From: Lichenihabitans psoromatis
Lineage (GTDB): Bacteria > Pseudomonadota > Alphaproteobacteria > Rhizobiales > Beijerinckiaceae
Assembly (NCBI RefSeq): GCF_004323635.1
Contig: NZ_CP036515.1
Location: 3,163,501-3,227,500, forward strand
DNA: 64,000 nt
Direction: 5' to 3'
This document shows positions 47,178-56,296 of the stretch, one piece after another; within the stretch, counting starts at the first letter, position 1; each line of letters opens with the position of its first letter. Both the position numbers and the translations under genes were made by a program. Below the pieces are notes generated by a model, which saw only the letters and a list, made by a program, of their open reading frames with translations, was not told the origin of the DNA and did not search any database.

Positions 47178-49375
47178 TGTCAAACGACGCAACGGTCACG
47201 TCGAACATCGAACATAAAGACCCTGCGCCGGAGCAGGGCCAATTCTACATCACCGCGACCGGGCCATCGTCCCGACCGCGTCACACATTGAAGCATGGCG
47301 ACAGTTTCGCGGTCTTCGACGCTCACGGAGACATCGGCGCCTCGGCCGGTGGGCCGGATGGCTTGTTCAATCATGACACCCGGTTCTTGTCGCGTCTGGA
47401 GTTGCTGATCAACGGCGTCCAGCCTCTTCTGCTGGGGTCGACCGTCCGCGACGACAATGTGTTGATGAGCGTCGATCTCACCAACGCCGACATCTACCGC
47501 GATGGCGTGATCGCGTTACAGCGCGACACCATCCACATTGTCCGGACGATCTACCTGTGGGGCGGTGTTGCGCACCAGCGGATCCACGTCACAAATCATG
47601 GCGAAGCGCCGCTCGCATTCTCCATCTCGCTCGTCTTCGGCGCAGATTTTTCGGATTTGTTCGAGGTTCGCGGCAGCCGCCGCATTCATCGCGGCGTCTC
47701 GACCCAGGCGGTCGAGGGAGATCAGAAAGTCCGCTATCGCTATACGGGTCTTGACGACGTGAAGCGCGACACGCTGGTTTGCCTTGACCCGGCCCCGGCG
47801 AGCCTTGTGGAAGGCGCTGGAAAATACAGCCTGAAGCTCGACGCCAATCAATCGACCACGCTTTTCTTGGCGATCGAATGTCACGGCCTCGATGCACCGA
47901 TCAGCGAAACCTTCTTCAAGGGGTTCATGGCGGCGAACCGCCATCAAAAGGCGGTCACGCGACATGTCGCGACGGTGGATACCTCGAACGACATTTTGAA
48001 TGAGGTGATGTGCCGGTCCACGGCCGATCTGTTCATGCTGATCACCGACACGGCTCAGGGTCCTTATCCCTATGCCGGAACACCGTGGTACTCGACCACC
48101 TTCGGCCGAGACGGGATTTTGACCGCCATCCAGATGCTCTGGTGCGACCCCGGCGTCGCGAAGGGTGTTCTCGACCGCCTTGCAGCCTTTCAGGCCACCA
48201 CGGTCGACAATGCGTCCGATGCGGAACCCGGCAAGATCGTGCATGAAATGCGCGGCGGCGAGATGGCGGTGCTTCGTGAAGTGCCGTTCGGTCTGTATTA
48301 TGGCACCGTCGACGCGACACCGCTGTTCGTCGTGTTGGCCGGTCTCTACCTCGAACGAACGGGCGATCTCGAAACCGTCAGGCAGTTGTGGCCCGCGATC
48401 GAAAAAGCCCTTGCCTGGATGGATGGTCCCGGTGATCGTGACCACGACGGTTTCATCGAATATGGCCGCGCTCAGGACACCGGGCTGCAGAACCAGGGCT
48501 GGAAGGATTCGTTCGATGCGATCTTCCATGCCGACGGCACCCTGGCCGAAGGCCCGATCGCGCTATGCGAGGTTCAAGGATATGCCTATTTGGCCAAACG
48601 CCTCGCGGCCTCCAGCGCGCGTCGCCTAGGGATGCACGACCGATCGGATGTGCTCGACAAGGCCGCGACCGAGCTGGCCGAGCGGTTCGATGCTGCATTC
48701 TGGTGCGAAGACCTCGGCACTTATGCGATCGCGCTGGACGGCGCCAAAAAGCCGTGTCGTGTCCGCACGTCCAATGCCGGTCAGGTTCTCTGGTCCGGCA
48801 TCGCCCGTCCAGATCGCGCCAAGCGGGTGGCCGATGACATGCTGTCGACCGACTTCTTCTCCGGCTGGGGCATCCGCACCGTGGCGTCCGGTCAGGCGCG
48901 ATATAATCCGATGTCGTATCACGATGGATCGATCTGGCCGCATGACAACTCGTTGATCGCAGCCGGAATGGCACGTTACGGCCACACCGATCTGGCCGAG
49001 CGCGTGTTTGAAGGCCTGTTTGCGGCCGCCAGCTATATGGACCTGCGCCGGCTGCCGGAGCTTTTTTGCGGCTTTCGTCGTCGACGTGGCGCCGGACCGA
49101 CGCTCTATCCCGTCGCCTGTTCACCGCAGGCTTGGGCCAGCGGAGCGCCGTTCCTGCTTCTCCAGGCGTGCCTCGGCCTCGAGTTCGACCCGTTCGATCG
49201 CGCGATCCGGTTCCGCAATCCGCGCATGCCGTCCTTCGCCGACGAAATTACTCTGCGTGACATTGGCTTCGACGATGCCAAGGTCGATGTGACCTTGCGG
49301 AGGATCGGCGAGCATGTTGCGCTGCGGATCCTCCGCAACACCGGTGCGATCCAGGTGTCGATGGATCTGTCGTAA
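47174..49375 (+). CDS. Amylo-alpha-1,6-glucosidase (glycogen debranching) family protein
   Basis: 733 residues from ATG 47174. The N-terminal bacterial debranching domain runs to about 260 (FNHDTRFLSRLELLINGVQPLLL). The six-hairpin catalytic barrel has WYSTTFGRDGILTAIQMLW, EIVHEM-like GKIVHEMRGGEMA, GLQNQGWKDSFDAIFH and SYHDGSIWPHDNSLIAAGMARYG. Family members cleave alpha-1,6 branch points or related alpha-glucans. Its partner is the GT4 gene, and the trehalose operon is divergent. Confidence 0.9.
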   Translation: MMSNDATVTSNIEHKDPAPEQGQFYITATGPSSRPRHTLKHGDSFAVFDAHGDIGASAGGPDGLFNHDTRFLSRLELLINGVQPLLLGSTVRDDNVLMSVDLTNADIYRDGVIALQRDTIHIVRTIYLWGGVAHQRIHVTNHGEAPLAFSISLVFGADFSDLFEVRGSRRIHRGVSTQAVEGDQKVRYRYTGLDDVKRDTLVCLDPAPASLVEGAGKYSLKLDANQSTTLFLAIECHGLDAPISETFFKGFMAANRHQKAVTRHVATVDTSNDILNEVMCRSTADLFMLITDTAQGPYPYAGTPWYSTTFGRDGILTAIQMLWCDPGVAKGVLDRLAAFQATTVDNASDAEPGKIVHEMRGGEMAVLREVPFGLYYGTVDATPLFVVLAGLYLERTGDLETVRQLWPAIEKALAWMDGPGDRDHDGFIEYGRAQDTGLQNQGWKDSFDAIFHADGTLAEGPIALCEVQGYAYLAKRLAASSARRLGMHDRSDVLDKAATELAERFDAAFWCEDLGTYAIALDGAKKPCRVRTSNAGQVLWSGIARPDRAKRVADDMLSTDFFSGWGIRTVASGQARYNPMSYHDGSIWPHDNSLIAAGMARYGHTDLAERVFEGLFAAASYMDLRRLPELFCGFRRRRGAGPTLYPVACSPQAWASGAPFLLLQACLGLEFDPFDRAIRFRNPRMPSFADEITLRDIGFDDAKVDVTLRRIGEHVALRILRNTGAIQVSMDLS

Positions 49376-49419
49376 ATCACCTCGGGGCCGGGTCGGCGCC
49401 GAGGCGGATCGAGGGTTCG

Positions 49420-50166
49420 ATGAGCGACGCGGGCGATACACTGCGGCTTGCACCCCACGTGTCGAACGCGAGAGCGTTCGGCTTTGGTCAAACGAGGCTG
49501 ATCCTCACCGTCGCGACAATCTTGGGCACTATCCTGTCGATTTCGTTGATCGATCGGCCGGCCGCTTTTTGGTCCCATGCGGATTTCCACGGGATATGGG
49601 CTTTCGTCGCGCTCACTCATCTTGTCGATCCTCTGCCGCCGGCTGCGTCGATCGGCTTTCTGGTGCTGGGCATCGCGGCACTTTCGGGTCGACGACCGGG
49701 TCCAATCGGCTGGGTCATTCTGCAGGCTTGCGTGGCGCTCTTGGTCGCCGTGATGATCAAGGATCAGGGGAAATTCGTCTTCGGGCGGTTGTGGCCGGAA
49801 ACCTGGATCAACAACAACCCGTCGCTGATCGGCACCGGGGCCTACGGTTTTTTCCCGTTCCATGGCGGCACCGGATGGGCGTCTTTTCCGTCCGGCCACA
49901 TGACAGCCATCACGGCTCCCATGGTTGCAATACAGCCGGCTCTCCGACGATGGTGGTGGGTCACTGTCGTGCCGATCGGCTTGGTGGCGATCGGCCTGTT
50001 CGGCGCCGATTATCATTTCGTCGGCGATATGTTGGCCGGAACGCTGCTTGGCGCGGTCTGCGCCTGGGCGATCGTCTCGCTGATGCCGAGGCCGGAAACT
50101 GGAATACCGACCAAAATGGATGGCCCGGCTGGCTCGATCGCGACCGTGAGTGACAGCCGACATTGA
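49420..50166 (+). CDS. PAP2-family membrane phosphatase
   Basis: 248 residues with about six TM segments. The three phosphatase motifs are present: KFVFGRLWP (KX6RP-like), FPSGHM (PSGH) and GADYHFVGDMLAG (the HX3D-type motif, lacking the usual SR). Likely substrates are undecaprenyl pyrophosphate or phosphatidic acid on the periplasmic side, not distinguishable here. ATG 49420 with no strong upstream ribosome site. Confidence 0.88.
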   Translation: MSDAGDTLRLAPHVSNARAFGFGQTRLILTVATILGTILSISLIDRPAAFWSHADFHGIWAFVALTHLVDPLPPAASIGFLVLGIAALSGRRPGPIGWVILQACVALLVAVMIKDQGKFVFGRLWPETWINNNPSLIGTGAYGFFPFHGGTGWASFPSGHMTAITAPMVAIQPALRRWWWVTVVPIGLVAIGLFGADYHFVGDMLAGTLLGAVCAWAIVSLMPRPETGIPTKMDGPAGSIATVSDSRH

Positions 50167-50216
50167 TGAGGCCACGGAAGCCACTATCATAAGGGCTCGC
50201 AACGGCTCGCGATTGC

Positions 50217-52391
50217 GTGACTCGAAACCGCGCGGCGACATCGGGTAGGGCTCGGGTCGTCCTGTCTCAAGGGCTTGCCTTGCCGCAGAATTCTCCCCTC
50301 CCTGTGCATGCGTCGCGGCAAGGTCGGCGCGGCACCAACCGCCGACCGGGCGCCAACCTCTATAAACTCCCGATCGGGCTCGATTTATCCGGCATCAGCG
50401 TCCTTGAAGGAGTGCGTGCCGCGCTGGCCTCTGCCGTCTTCCTCGCTCTCAATCAATGGATTGGGTCGCAGGCGCTGCTGATCGCTGCCGTCGGTGCCAT
50501 GATCACCTGTTTCTGCGACATCGGCGGCTCGCTTCGGCAGCGGCTCCCGATGTTGTTGACCTTCACGGCCCTCGGCGCCGCGACATGGGCGATCTTCGGT
50601 CTTCTTCGCGCGGCGGGGATTGGGGTCGTGATCCCCTGCGCCGGCCTCGCCGCCTTCCTGTTCAGCATGGCGCGGGCCTGGGGACTGAGGGCGCAGACGA
50701 TCGGCAACGTTCTCATCGTGGTCCTGGCGCTTGCGATCGACGCGCCGCTGACGCCCGACAAAGCGCTGTCGTTTTTCCTGTATTTCGGCGTAGGCGGCCT
50801 CTGGGCTTGCCTGCTCACCGTCTTGATCTGGCGCATCCAGCCGGATCGACCGGCCATCCAGGCCGTTGCGGCCGTCTGGTCGGCCCAGGCGGCGCTCGCG
50901 GCCGACCTCCGTGACATGCTGCTTCGCCCGGGCACGTCGCAAGCCGATTGGGATGATCATGCGCGCGGCCATCGGCGCGCGGTGCGGGCCCATATCGAGG
51001 AAGCGCGGTCGATCGTTTCGACATCGGTCCGGCGGCGGGGGCTCGTGTCGGGCAGAGGAACCCAGGCTCTCTTGTTGCTGGAGGCTGCCGATCAGCTGTT
51101 CGGCGAACTGATCATCCTCTCCGAACTGCTCGAAACTGCGACCGCGCCGGGTGTCCATGCCCATGCCGAGCGCATGTTACGTCGGCTTCGCCCGATCCTG
51201 CTGATCCTCGGAGCCGATCACCGTCCCGACATCACGCGGCTGCGGCAATCGCTCGATCGCATGGCCGAAGAGGCACTCGGTTCGGAGCAACTCAACAGCC
51301 TGATCGGTGCCATTGTGGATCGGCTTCGGATCACGCTTCGGGTCGTCGAAGGGTTGGAGAAGCCCGCTCCGACGGCTCATCCGGCTCCGCCGGACGGCGG
51401 CGTGTGGCGCACGCGCATTTGGGGTCCTCTTCGCGACGAACTCACCTGGCGGTCCGCCATTCTTCGCCACGCCGTCAGGGCCACTGTTATCGTTGTTCCG
51501 GCGATCGCGATCACGCTGCACTGGTGGACGCCCTATTCGCATTGGCTGACCATCACGCTGGCTCTGACCATGCAGCCGTTCTTTGCCGCGACATGGCAAC
51601 GGGCATTGGAGCGGATCGGCGGCACGGTGCTGGGCGCGGCCATCGGCGGCGCGCTCGCCTTCTTTCCGCAAACGCCGATCGTCGTCGGTGCGCTCCTCTT
51701 TCCGCTGGCGGTCATCGGGTTTTCGGTTCGTCAGGTCAGCTACGGGGCCTACATTGCCTGCCTGACGCCTTTGATCGTTCTGCTGTTCGACATTGTCGAA
51801 CCGGGCCACAGCGCCTTCGTGGTGGCCGGCATGCGCATCTTCTACACGCTCGTCGGCGGCATCGTCGCGGTCGCGGCCTGTATGCTGCTCTGGCCGAGTT
51901 GGGAGCCGTTTCGCCTCCGGCGCGAGTTACGCGAGACATTTCTGGCCTATGCTCGCCTTGCGGTCGCGGTCTTGGGCAACCCCGGCACGAGCCGCGCCGA
52001 GGGCACTGAGGCGGCTCGCCGCGCTGCTGGGCTGGCCAACAGCAATCTCGAAGCTTCGCTGTCACGCGCGCTGCAGGAACCGGGGCGTGGCAAGCGCGTC
52101 GGACTAGAAAAGATCATCGCGGCGGATGCAATTTTGCGGCGGCTCGGCGCGGCGCTGTTGGCAACCCCGCATGATACCTCGATCCAGCCGATCTTATCGG
52201 GACCCGGCCGGGCAGAGTGGCAGACTTGGCTCGATGAAGCCTTCACGGCGCTGGCCGACGGCCGATCTCCGTCTCGTCCCGCTCCGGACGCGCCGGCGTC
52301 GAGTACGTTGCAACGGGTGCGGCGCGGCATTGACGTGTTGAGCAGCGATCTCGCAACGCGAGGAGACGAGGCGCCACAGCCTCCACTATGA
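50217..52391 (+). CDS. FUSC-family membrane protein (AaeB/YccS-like)
   Basis: 724 residues. Two membrane halves: TMs at about 60-200 (VFLALNQWIGSQALLIAAVGAMITCFCD onward) and about 425-560 (VIVVPAIAITLHWW to YTLVGGIVAVAACMLLWPSW), each followed by a cytoplasmic helical stretch. This is the fusaric-acid-resistance/aromatic-acid efflux architecture; substrate unknown. GTG 50217 lacks a clear ribosome site, and the first 40 basic residues may not be translated. Confidence 0.87.
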   Translation: MTRNRAATSGRARVVLSQGLALPQNSPLPVHASRQGRRGTNRRPGANLYKLPIGLDLSGISVLEGVRAALASAVFLALNQWIGSQALLIAAVGAMITCFCDIGGSLRQRLPMLLTFTALGAATWAIFGLLRAAGIGVVIPCAGLAAFLFSMARAWGLRAQTIGNVLIVVLALAIDAPLTPDKALSFFLYFGVGGLWACLLTVLIWRIQPDRPAIQAVAAVWSAQAALAADLRDMLLRPGTSQADWDDHARGHRRAVRAHIEEARSIVSTSVRRRGLVSGRGTQALLLLEAADQLFGELIILSELLETATAPGVHAHAERMLRRLRPILLILGADHRPDITRLRQSLDRMAEEALGSEQLNSLIGAIVDRLRITLRVVEGLEKPAPTAHPAPPDGGVWRTRIWGPLRDELTWRSAILRHAVRATVIVVPAIAITLHWWTPYSHWLTITLALTMQPFFAATWQRALERIGGTVLGAAIGGALAFFPQTPIVVGALLFPLAVIGFSVRQVSYGAYIACLTPLIVLLFDIVEPGHSAFVVAGMRIFYTLVGGIVAVAACMLLWPSWEPFRLRRELRETFLAYARLAVAVLGNPGTSRAEGTEAARRAAGLANSNLEASLSRALQEPGRGKRVGLEKIIAADAILRRLGAALLATPHDTSIQPILSGPGRAEWQTWLDEAFTALADGRSPSRPAPDAPASSTLQRVRRGIDVLSSDLATRGDEAPQPPL

Positions 52392-52431
52392 ACCGGCGCC
52401 GGCCGATAGCGATTTGGAAGGACACGATAGG

Positions 52432-54015
52432 ATGAACGGTGCTGATGTTCTGGGCGACACCCTGCTGGCCAACGGGGTCGACGTCTGCTTCGCCAATCCT
52501 GGCACGTCCGAGATGCACTTCGTTGCCGCCCTGGATCGCCGCCCACAGATGCGCTGCATTCTCGGATTGTTTGAGGGTGTCGTGACAGCGGCTGCGGATG
52601 GGTACAGCCGCATGGCCGACAAGCCGGCCGCGACGCTGCTGCATCTCGGCCCGGGGCTCGCCAACGGCTTGGCCAATCTGCATAACGCGAAACGCGCCCG
52701 GTCACCGGTGGTCAATATCGTCGGTGACCACGCGACCCACCATCTCCAATATGACGCTCCTCTCACGAGCGATATCGAATCGCTCGCGCGGCCCATGTCG
52801 AACTGGGTCGGCCGCATCGCGCTGGGCGACGATGTCGGGCAGATGACTGCTGAGGCCATTTCGCAGGCCCGGCAAACGCCCGGCGTGTCGACCCTGATCC
52901 TGCCGGCCGATGTGGCGTGGAGCGATGTGGGAGGATCGAGCGGCGGAGAGCCCCGCCCGGTCCCGATCGCGCCGCAAGCCACGCGTGCGTTGCCCGAGCG
53001 TTCGGCGATCGAGGCCGGCGTCCAGTCGCTGCGATCGGGTGGGCGGATCGGTCTCTTGCTCGGCGGCCAGGCCCTGCGCTCACCCGCGCTCGAATGGGCT
53101 GGTCGGATTGCGGCCGCGACAGGCGCGACGCTTCTGGCCGAGATGTTCAATGCGCGGATCGAGCGGGGCAGGGGCCGCGTCCCCGTCGCGAAGGTCTTGT
53201 ACAAGATCGACGCGTCACTGGCGCAGCTCGCCGACTATGAGACCTTGATTCTCATCGGCGCCAGCGTGCCAGTGGCGTTTTTCGGCTACCCGGGCAAGCC
53301 GAGCCGTCTTATCGCCGAGGGCTGCAGGGTCGTTCAGGTCGCCGGACCGCACCATGATCTTGCGGCGATCCTGCAGGCCTTGGCCGAAGACATCGGCGCC
53401 TCGCGAACGACCGCATCCGCCGCTTCAGCTCCGCAGCTGAGCGAAACATCGGCCTCACCGACCGGTCCGCTCGATGGAGAGACGGTCTGTCGGATCGTGG
53501 CGCGCCGCATGCCCGAGGGGGCGGTGGTCTGCGACGAGTCGCTCACGGCGGGCTTCTCGTTTTTCGCTCATTCTCAGGCGGCCGCACCTTATGATTATCT
53601 GCAATTGACGGGTGGTGCGATCGGCATCGGCATTCCGCTCGCGGCGGGCGCGGCCGTCGCAAGTCCAGGCCGCAAGGTCATTGGTTTGCAAGCTGATGGA
53701 AGTGGCATGTACACGGTGCAGGGCCTGTGGACCCAGGCTCGCGAAGGGCTCGATGTGCTGACCGTCATCTTCTCCAATCGGGCTTATGCGATCCTGCACG
53801 GCGAGATGGCGAATGTCGGCGTGAACGCGATTGGCCGCAACGCGGCGCGAATGCTCAACCTCGACGATCCCGCTCTCGATTGGGTGTCGTTGGCCAAGGG
53901 ACTCGGCGTCGACGCGGCACGCGCGACAACCCCCGCAGCATTCGACGCACTCTTCACAGCCGCGATGACCCGGCCCGGACCATTCCTGATCGAAGCGGTG
54001 CTCGAGCCAAGCTGA
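52432..54015 (+). CDS. Thiamine-pyrophosphate enzyme, acetolactate synthase/benzoylformate decarboxylase-like
   Basis: 527 residues from ATG 52432, with AAGGA about 12 bases upstream. The cofactor-activating Glu is in GLFEGVVTAAADGYSRM. The TPP/Mg site is GLQADGSGMYTVQGLWTQ, with the NRAY loop replacing the usual NN. There is no regulatory-subunit gene next to it and no branched-chain amino-acid genes nearby, so a catabolic decarboxylase is as likely as an anabolic acetolactate synthase. Confidence 0.88.
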   Translation: MNGADVLGDTLLANGVDVCFANPGTSEMHFVAALDRRPQMRCILGLFEGVVTAAADGYSRMADKPAATLLHLGPGLANGLANLHNAKRARSPVVNIVGDHATHHLQYDAPLTSDIESLARPMSNWVGRIALGDDVGQMTAEAISQARQTPGVSTLILPADVAWSDVGGSSGGEPRPVPIAPQATRALPERSAIEAGVQSLRSGGRIGLLLGGQALRSPALEWAGRIAAATGATLLAEMFNARIERGRGRVPVAKVLYKIDASLAQLADYETLILIGASVPVAFFGYPGKPSRLIAEGCRVVQVAGPHHDLAAILQALAEDIGASRTTASAASAPQLSETSASPTGPLDGETVCRIVARRMPEGAVVCDESLTAGFSFFAHSQAAAPYDYLQLTGGAIGIGIPLAAGAAVASPGRKVIGLQADGSGMYTVQGLWTQAREGLDVLTVIFSNRAYAILHGEMANVGVNAIGRNAARMLNLDDPALDWVSLAKGLGVDAARATTPAAFDALFTAAMTRPGPFLIEAVLEPS

Positions 54016-54141
54016 GCGCCGCGTGCCGATCGAGGCGACGCGCGTCCGCTCCACCGGACCGAGTGCCGCAGGACCTCCCGTTCCCCGACCGAGTTTCCTT
54101 GTCGTTCCGGACCGTCGCGTCCGCTGCCACAAGGAAGTGTC

Positions 54142-55146
54142 ATGTCCGATCCCAAAAATGTCTCTCTCTCGCGGCGTCAGATCGTCGGAGGTGCCGGCCT
54201 CGGTCTCGCGGCCGTCGCGGCTGCTGTGCCGGCGGCCGCACAAAGCTCAACCGCGCCTGCGCCGAGGCCTCTGGAGGATCCAAGGACCAAATATCCGCAG
54301 CCGCCCTACAACAAGCAATCCCAGCCCTGGCCCGGACTGGCCAGCAAGATGGATCCCGTGCCGGATCATGGCGAAAAGAGCTACCGGGGCTCGGGGCGTC
54401 TCGCCGGTCGCAAGGCGATGATCACGGGCGGCGATAGCGGGATGGGCCGCGCCGCCGCGATCGCATTTGCGCGTGAGGGCGCGGATGTCGCCATCAACTA
54501 CCTCCCCGAGGAGGAGCCCGATGCCCGAGAGGTGATCGCTCTCATTAAAGCCGAAGGAAGGATCGGGCTCGCGATTCCAGGGGATTTGCGGGACGAGGCC
54601 TTCTGTCAGCGGCTCGTTGCCGATGCGGTCAATGGCCTTGGCGGCCTCGACATCGTGGTCAGCAATGCGGGGCGTCAGCAGGCGCATGCCTCGATCCTGG
54701 ATATTTCGACCGAGCAGTTCGACTGGACGATGAAGACCAACATCTACGCGCCGTTTTGGATCATCAAGGCGGCGTTGCCCCACCTTCAGCCCGGATCATG
54801 CATCATCGCGACAACGTCGGAACAAGCCTATGATCCGACGCCGGACCTCTATGATTATGCGCAAACCAAAGCCGCGACGATGAACTTCGTGAAGTCGCTG
54901 GCCAAGCAGTTGGGGCCGAAAGGCATCCGGGTGAACGGTGTGGCGCCAGGCCCGATCTGGACGCCGCTTCAGGTCAGCGGCGGGGCCTCGCAGGATAAGC
55001 TCCAAACGTTCGGCATGATGACGCCACTTGGACGGGCGGGTCAGCCGGCCGAACTCGGCGGCATTTACGTCCAGCTTGCCATGACAGATGCGAGCTATGC
55101 CAACGGGCAGATCTACGGCGCCGCAGGCGGAAGCGGACAACCTTGA
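54142..55146 (+). CDS. Short-chain dehydrogenase/reductase with Tat signal
   Basis: 334 residues from ATG 54142, with AAGGAAG upstream. The N-terminus has a twin-arginine signal (SRRQIVGGAGLGLAAVAAAV, cleavage near AAAQS). KYPQPPYNKQSQPWPG links to YghA/YdaD-type SDRs. Rossmann motif TGGDSGMGRAAAIAFA, NAG in VVSNAGRQQ, and YxxxK in YDYAQTKAA. Substrate unknown. A secreted SDR would need its NADP loaded before export through Tat. Confidence 0.9.
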   Translation: MSDPKNVSLSRRQIVGGAGLGLAAVAAAVPAAAQSSTAPAPRPLEDPRTKYPQPPYNKQSQPWPGLASKMDPVPDHGEKSYRGSGRLAGRKAMITGGDSGMGRAAAIAFAREGADVAINYLPEEEPDAREVIALIKAEGRIGLAIPGDLRDEAFCQRLVADAVNGLGGLDIVVSNAGRQQAHASILDISTEQFDWTMKTNIYAPFWIIKAALPHLQPGSCIIATTSEQAYDPTPDLYDYAQTKAATMNFVKSLAKQLGPKGIRVNGVAPGPIWTPLQVSGGASQDKLQTFGMMTPLGRAGQPAELGGIYVQLAMTDASYANGQIYGAAGGSGQP

Positions 55147-55193
55147 TACCGAACGGCATCGCTCGGTCGTCCAAAACGCGCGTTGGGTAATAC

Positions 55194-55268
55194 TGGCTGG
55201 GGCGCCTGGATTCGAACCAGGGGATGGCGGAATCAAAATCCGCTGCCTTACCACTTGGCTACGCCCCA
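55194..55268 (-). tRNA. tRNA-Gln (TTG)
   Basis: 75 bases with an encoded CCA. Acceptor stem TGGGGCG/CGCCCCA, anticodon loop TTTTGAT with TTG at its centre, T arm CCTGG-TTCGAAT-CCAGG. Confidence 0.96.
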
Positions 55269-55470
55269 TCAAGACCGAAGCCCCTGAGGGTCGATCGCGG
55301 CGCGACCATAGGTGTAACGATCCTGCGCCGCAAGGGCCCTCGTCAGCCCCTCAAACTAAATGCGGATCCGCATCGAAACCCCCATCTTTCGACGCTGGCC
55401 CGCTTGCCGGATCTGTTGAGGGCGGCTATACGAACCTTCGTCGGTGCAGCACATGTGCATCGCCGACTGT

Positions 55471-55547
55471 CGGAGTGTAGCGCAGCCTGGTAGCGCACCT
55501 CGTTCGGGACGAGGGGGTCGTAGGTTCGAATCCTATCACTCCGACCA
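55471..55547 (+). tRNA. tRNA-Pro (CGG)
   Basis: 77 bases with an encoded CCA. Acceptor CGGAGTG/CACTCCG, D-arm GCGC-AGCCTGGTA-GCGC, anticodon stem CCTCG/CGAGG with loop TTCGGGA (anticodon CGG), T arm GTAGG-TTCGAAT-CCTAT. Confidence 0.96.
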
Positions 55548-55572
55548 GATTTCTTGTTGAGATCAATGTTGC

Positions 55573-55596
55573 AAAGGCCGCCTTCGGGCGGCCTTT
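55573..55596 (+). terminator. Rho-independent-type terminator after tRNA-Pro
   Basis: AAAGGCCGCC (55573-55582), loop TTCG, GGCGGCCTTT (55587-55596): a perfect 10-bp stem with a stable tetraloop, 26 bases after the tRNA. Only a short T-run follows. Confidence 0.8.
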
Positions 55597-55762
55597 CGCG
55601 TCTTTCTCTTGCAGTCTCACGCTTTCAAATCCTGAATTTGATCCGTGCGGCTCCTCGCCGTGCAGCGGATTGTCGCCCCGATAGAGCGGGTCCGTCAGAC
55701 GCGACGGAGTGCCGCGCAGGCAGAGGGGATTGCGCGAGCGAAAGGCTGGGCCGCGCGGCAGT

Positions 55763-56296
55763 TTACTTGACCTGTCGTTTTTCCAGTTTGCGGGCCAGCG
55801 TTCGTCGATGCATCCCGAGGCGACGGGCGGCCTCGGATATGTTGAAATCGGTCGCGGCCAGCATTTCATGAATGCGCTCCCACTCGAGCGTCTTGATCGA
55901 GGTTGGACGCTCCGTCAGCGGCACGTCGGTGTTGCCTGCGGCCTTGCCGAACGCGGCCTCGATATCGTCGGTGTTGGACGGCTTGGCGAGATAGTGACAG
56001 GCCCCCAGCTTGATGGCCTCGACCGCTGTCGCGATGCTGGCGAAACCCGTCAGGACAACGATCAGCATCTCGGGATCGTGTTCGTGCAGCGCTTCGAGAC
56101 AGGCAAGGCCCGAGGCTCCTGCGAGCTTGAGATCGACGACCGCATAACCGGGCGAGCGTGTTTGCAGCAAGGTGTTGACCGCGTCGATCGTCGGCGCGAC
56201 CACGACCTCATACTCGCGGCGCTCGAACGAGCGCTTTAAAGTCTTTGCGAAAGCTTCGTCGTCGTCAACGACAACGAGAAGGCGGTCAGGCGGCAT
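55763..56296 (-). CDS. regA: Redox response regulator RegA/ActR/PrrA
   Basis: 177 residues from ATG 56296 (MPPDRLLVVVDDDEAF). Receiver domain with the acidic pocket VDDDEAF, phospho-acceptor in YAVVDLKLAG, switch Thr in VVLTGFAS and Lys in YLAKPS. A short linker leads to the Fis-type helix-turn-helix ISEAARRLGMHRRTLARKLEKR, the invariant RegA/ActR DNA-binding end. Overlaps regB by 11 bases. The family controls respiration, carbon and nitrogen genes by redox state. Confidence 0.95.
   Translation of the reverse strand: MPPDRLLVVVDDDEAFAKTLKRSFERREYEVVVAPTIDAVNTLLQTRSPGYAVVDLKLAGASGLACLEALHEHDPEMLIVVLTGFASIATAVEAIKLGACHYLAKPSNTDDIEAAFGKAAGNTDVPLTERPTSIKTLEWERIHEMLAATDFNISEAARRLGMHRRTLARKLEKRQVK

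Noticed and set aside
55194..55547. tRNA-flanked integration site
   Set aside because: Both tRNAs are intact and no direct repeat, integrase or foreign genes are near.
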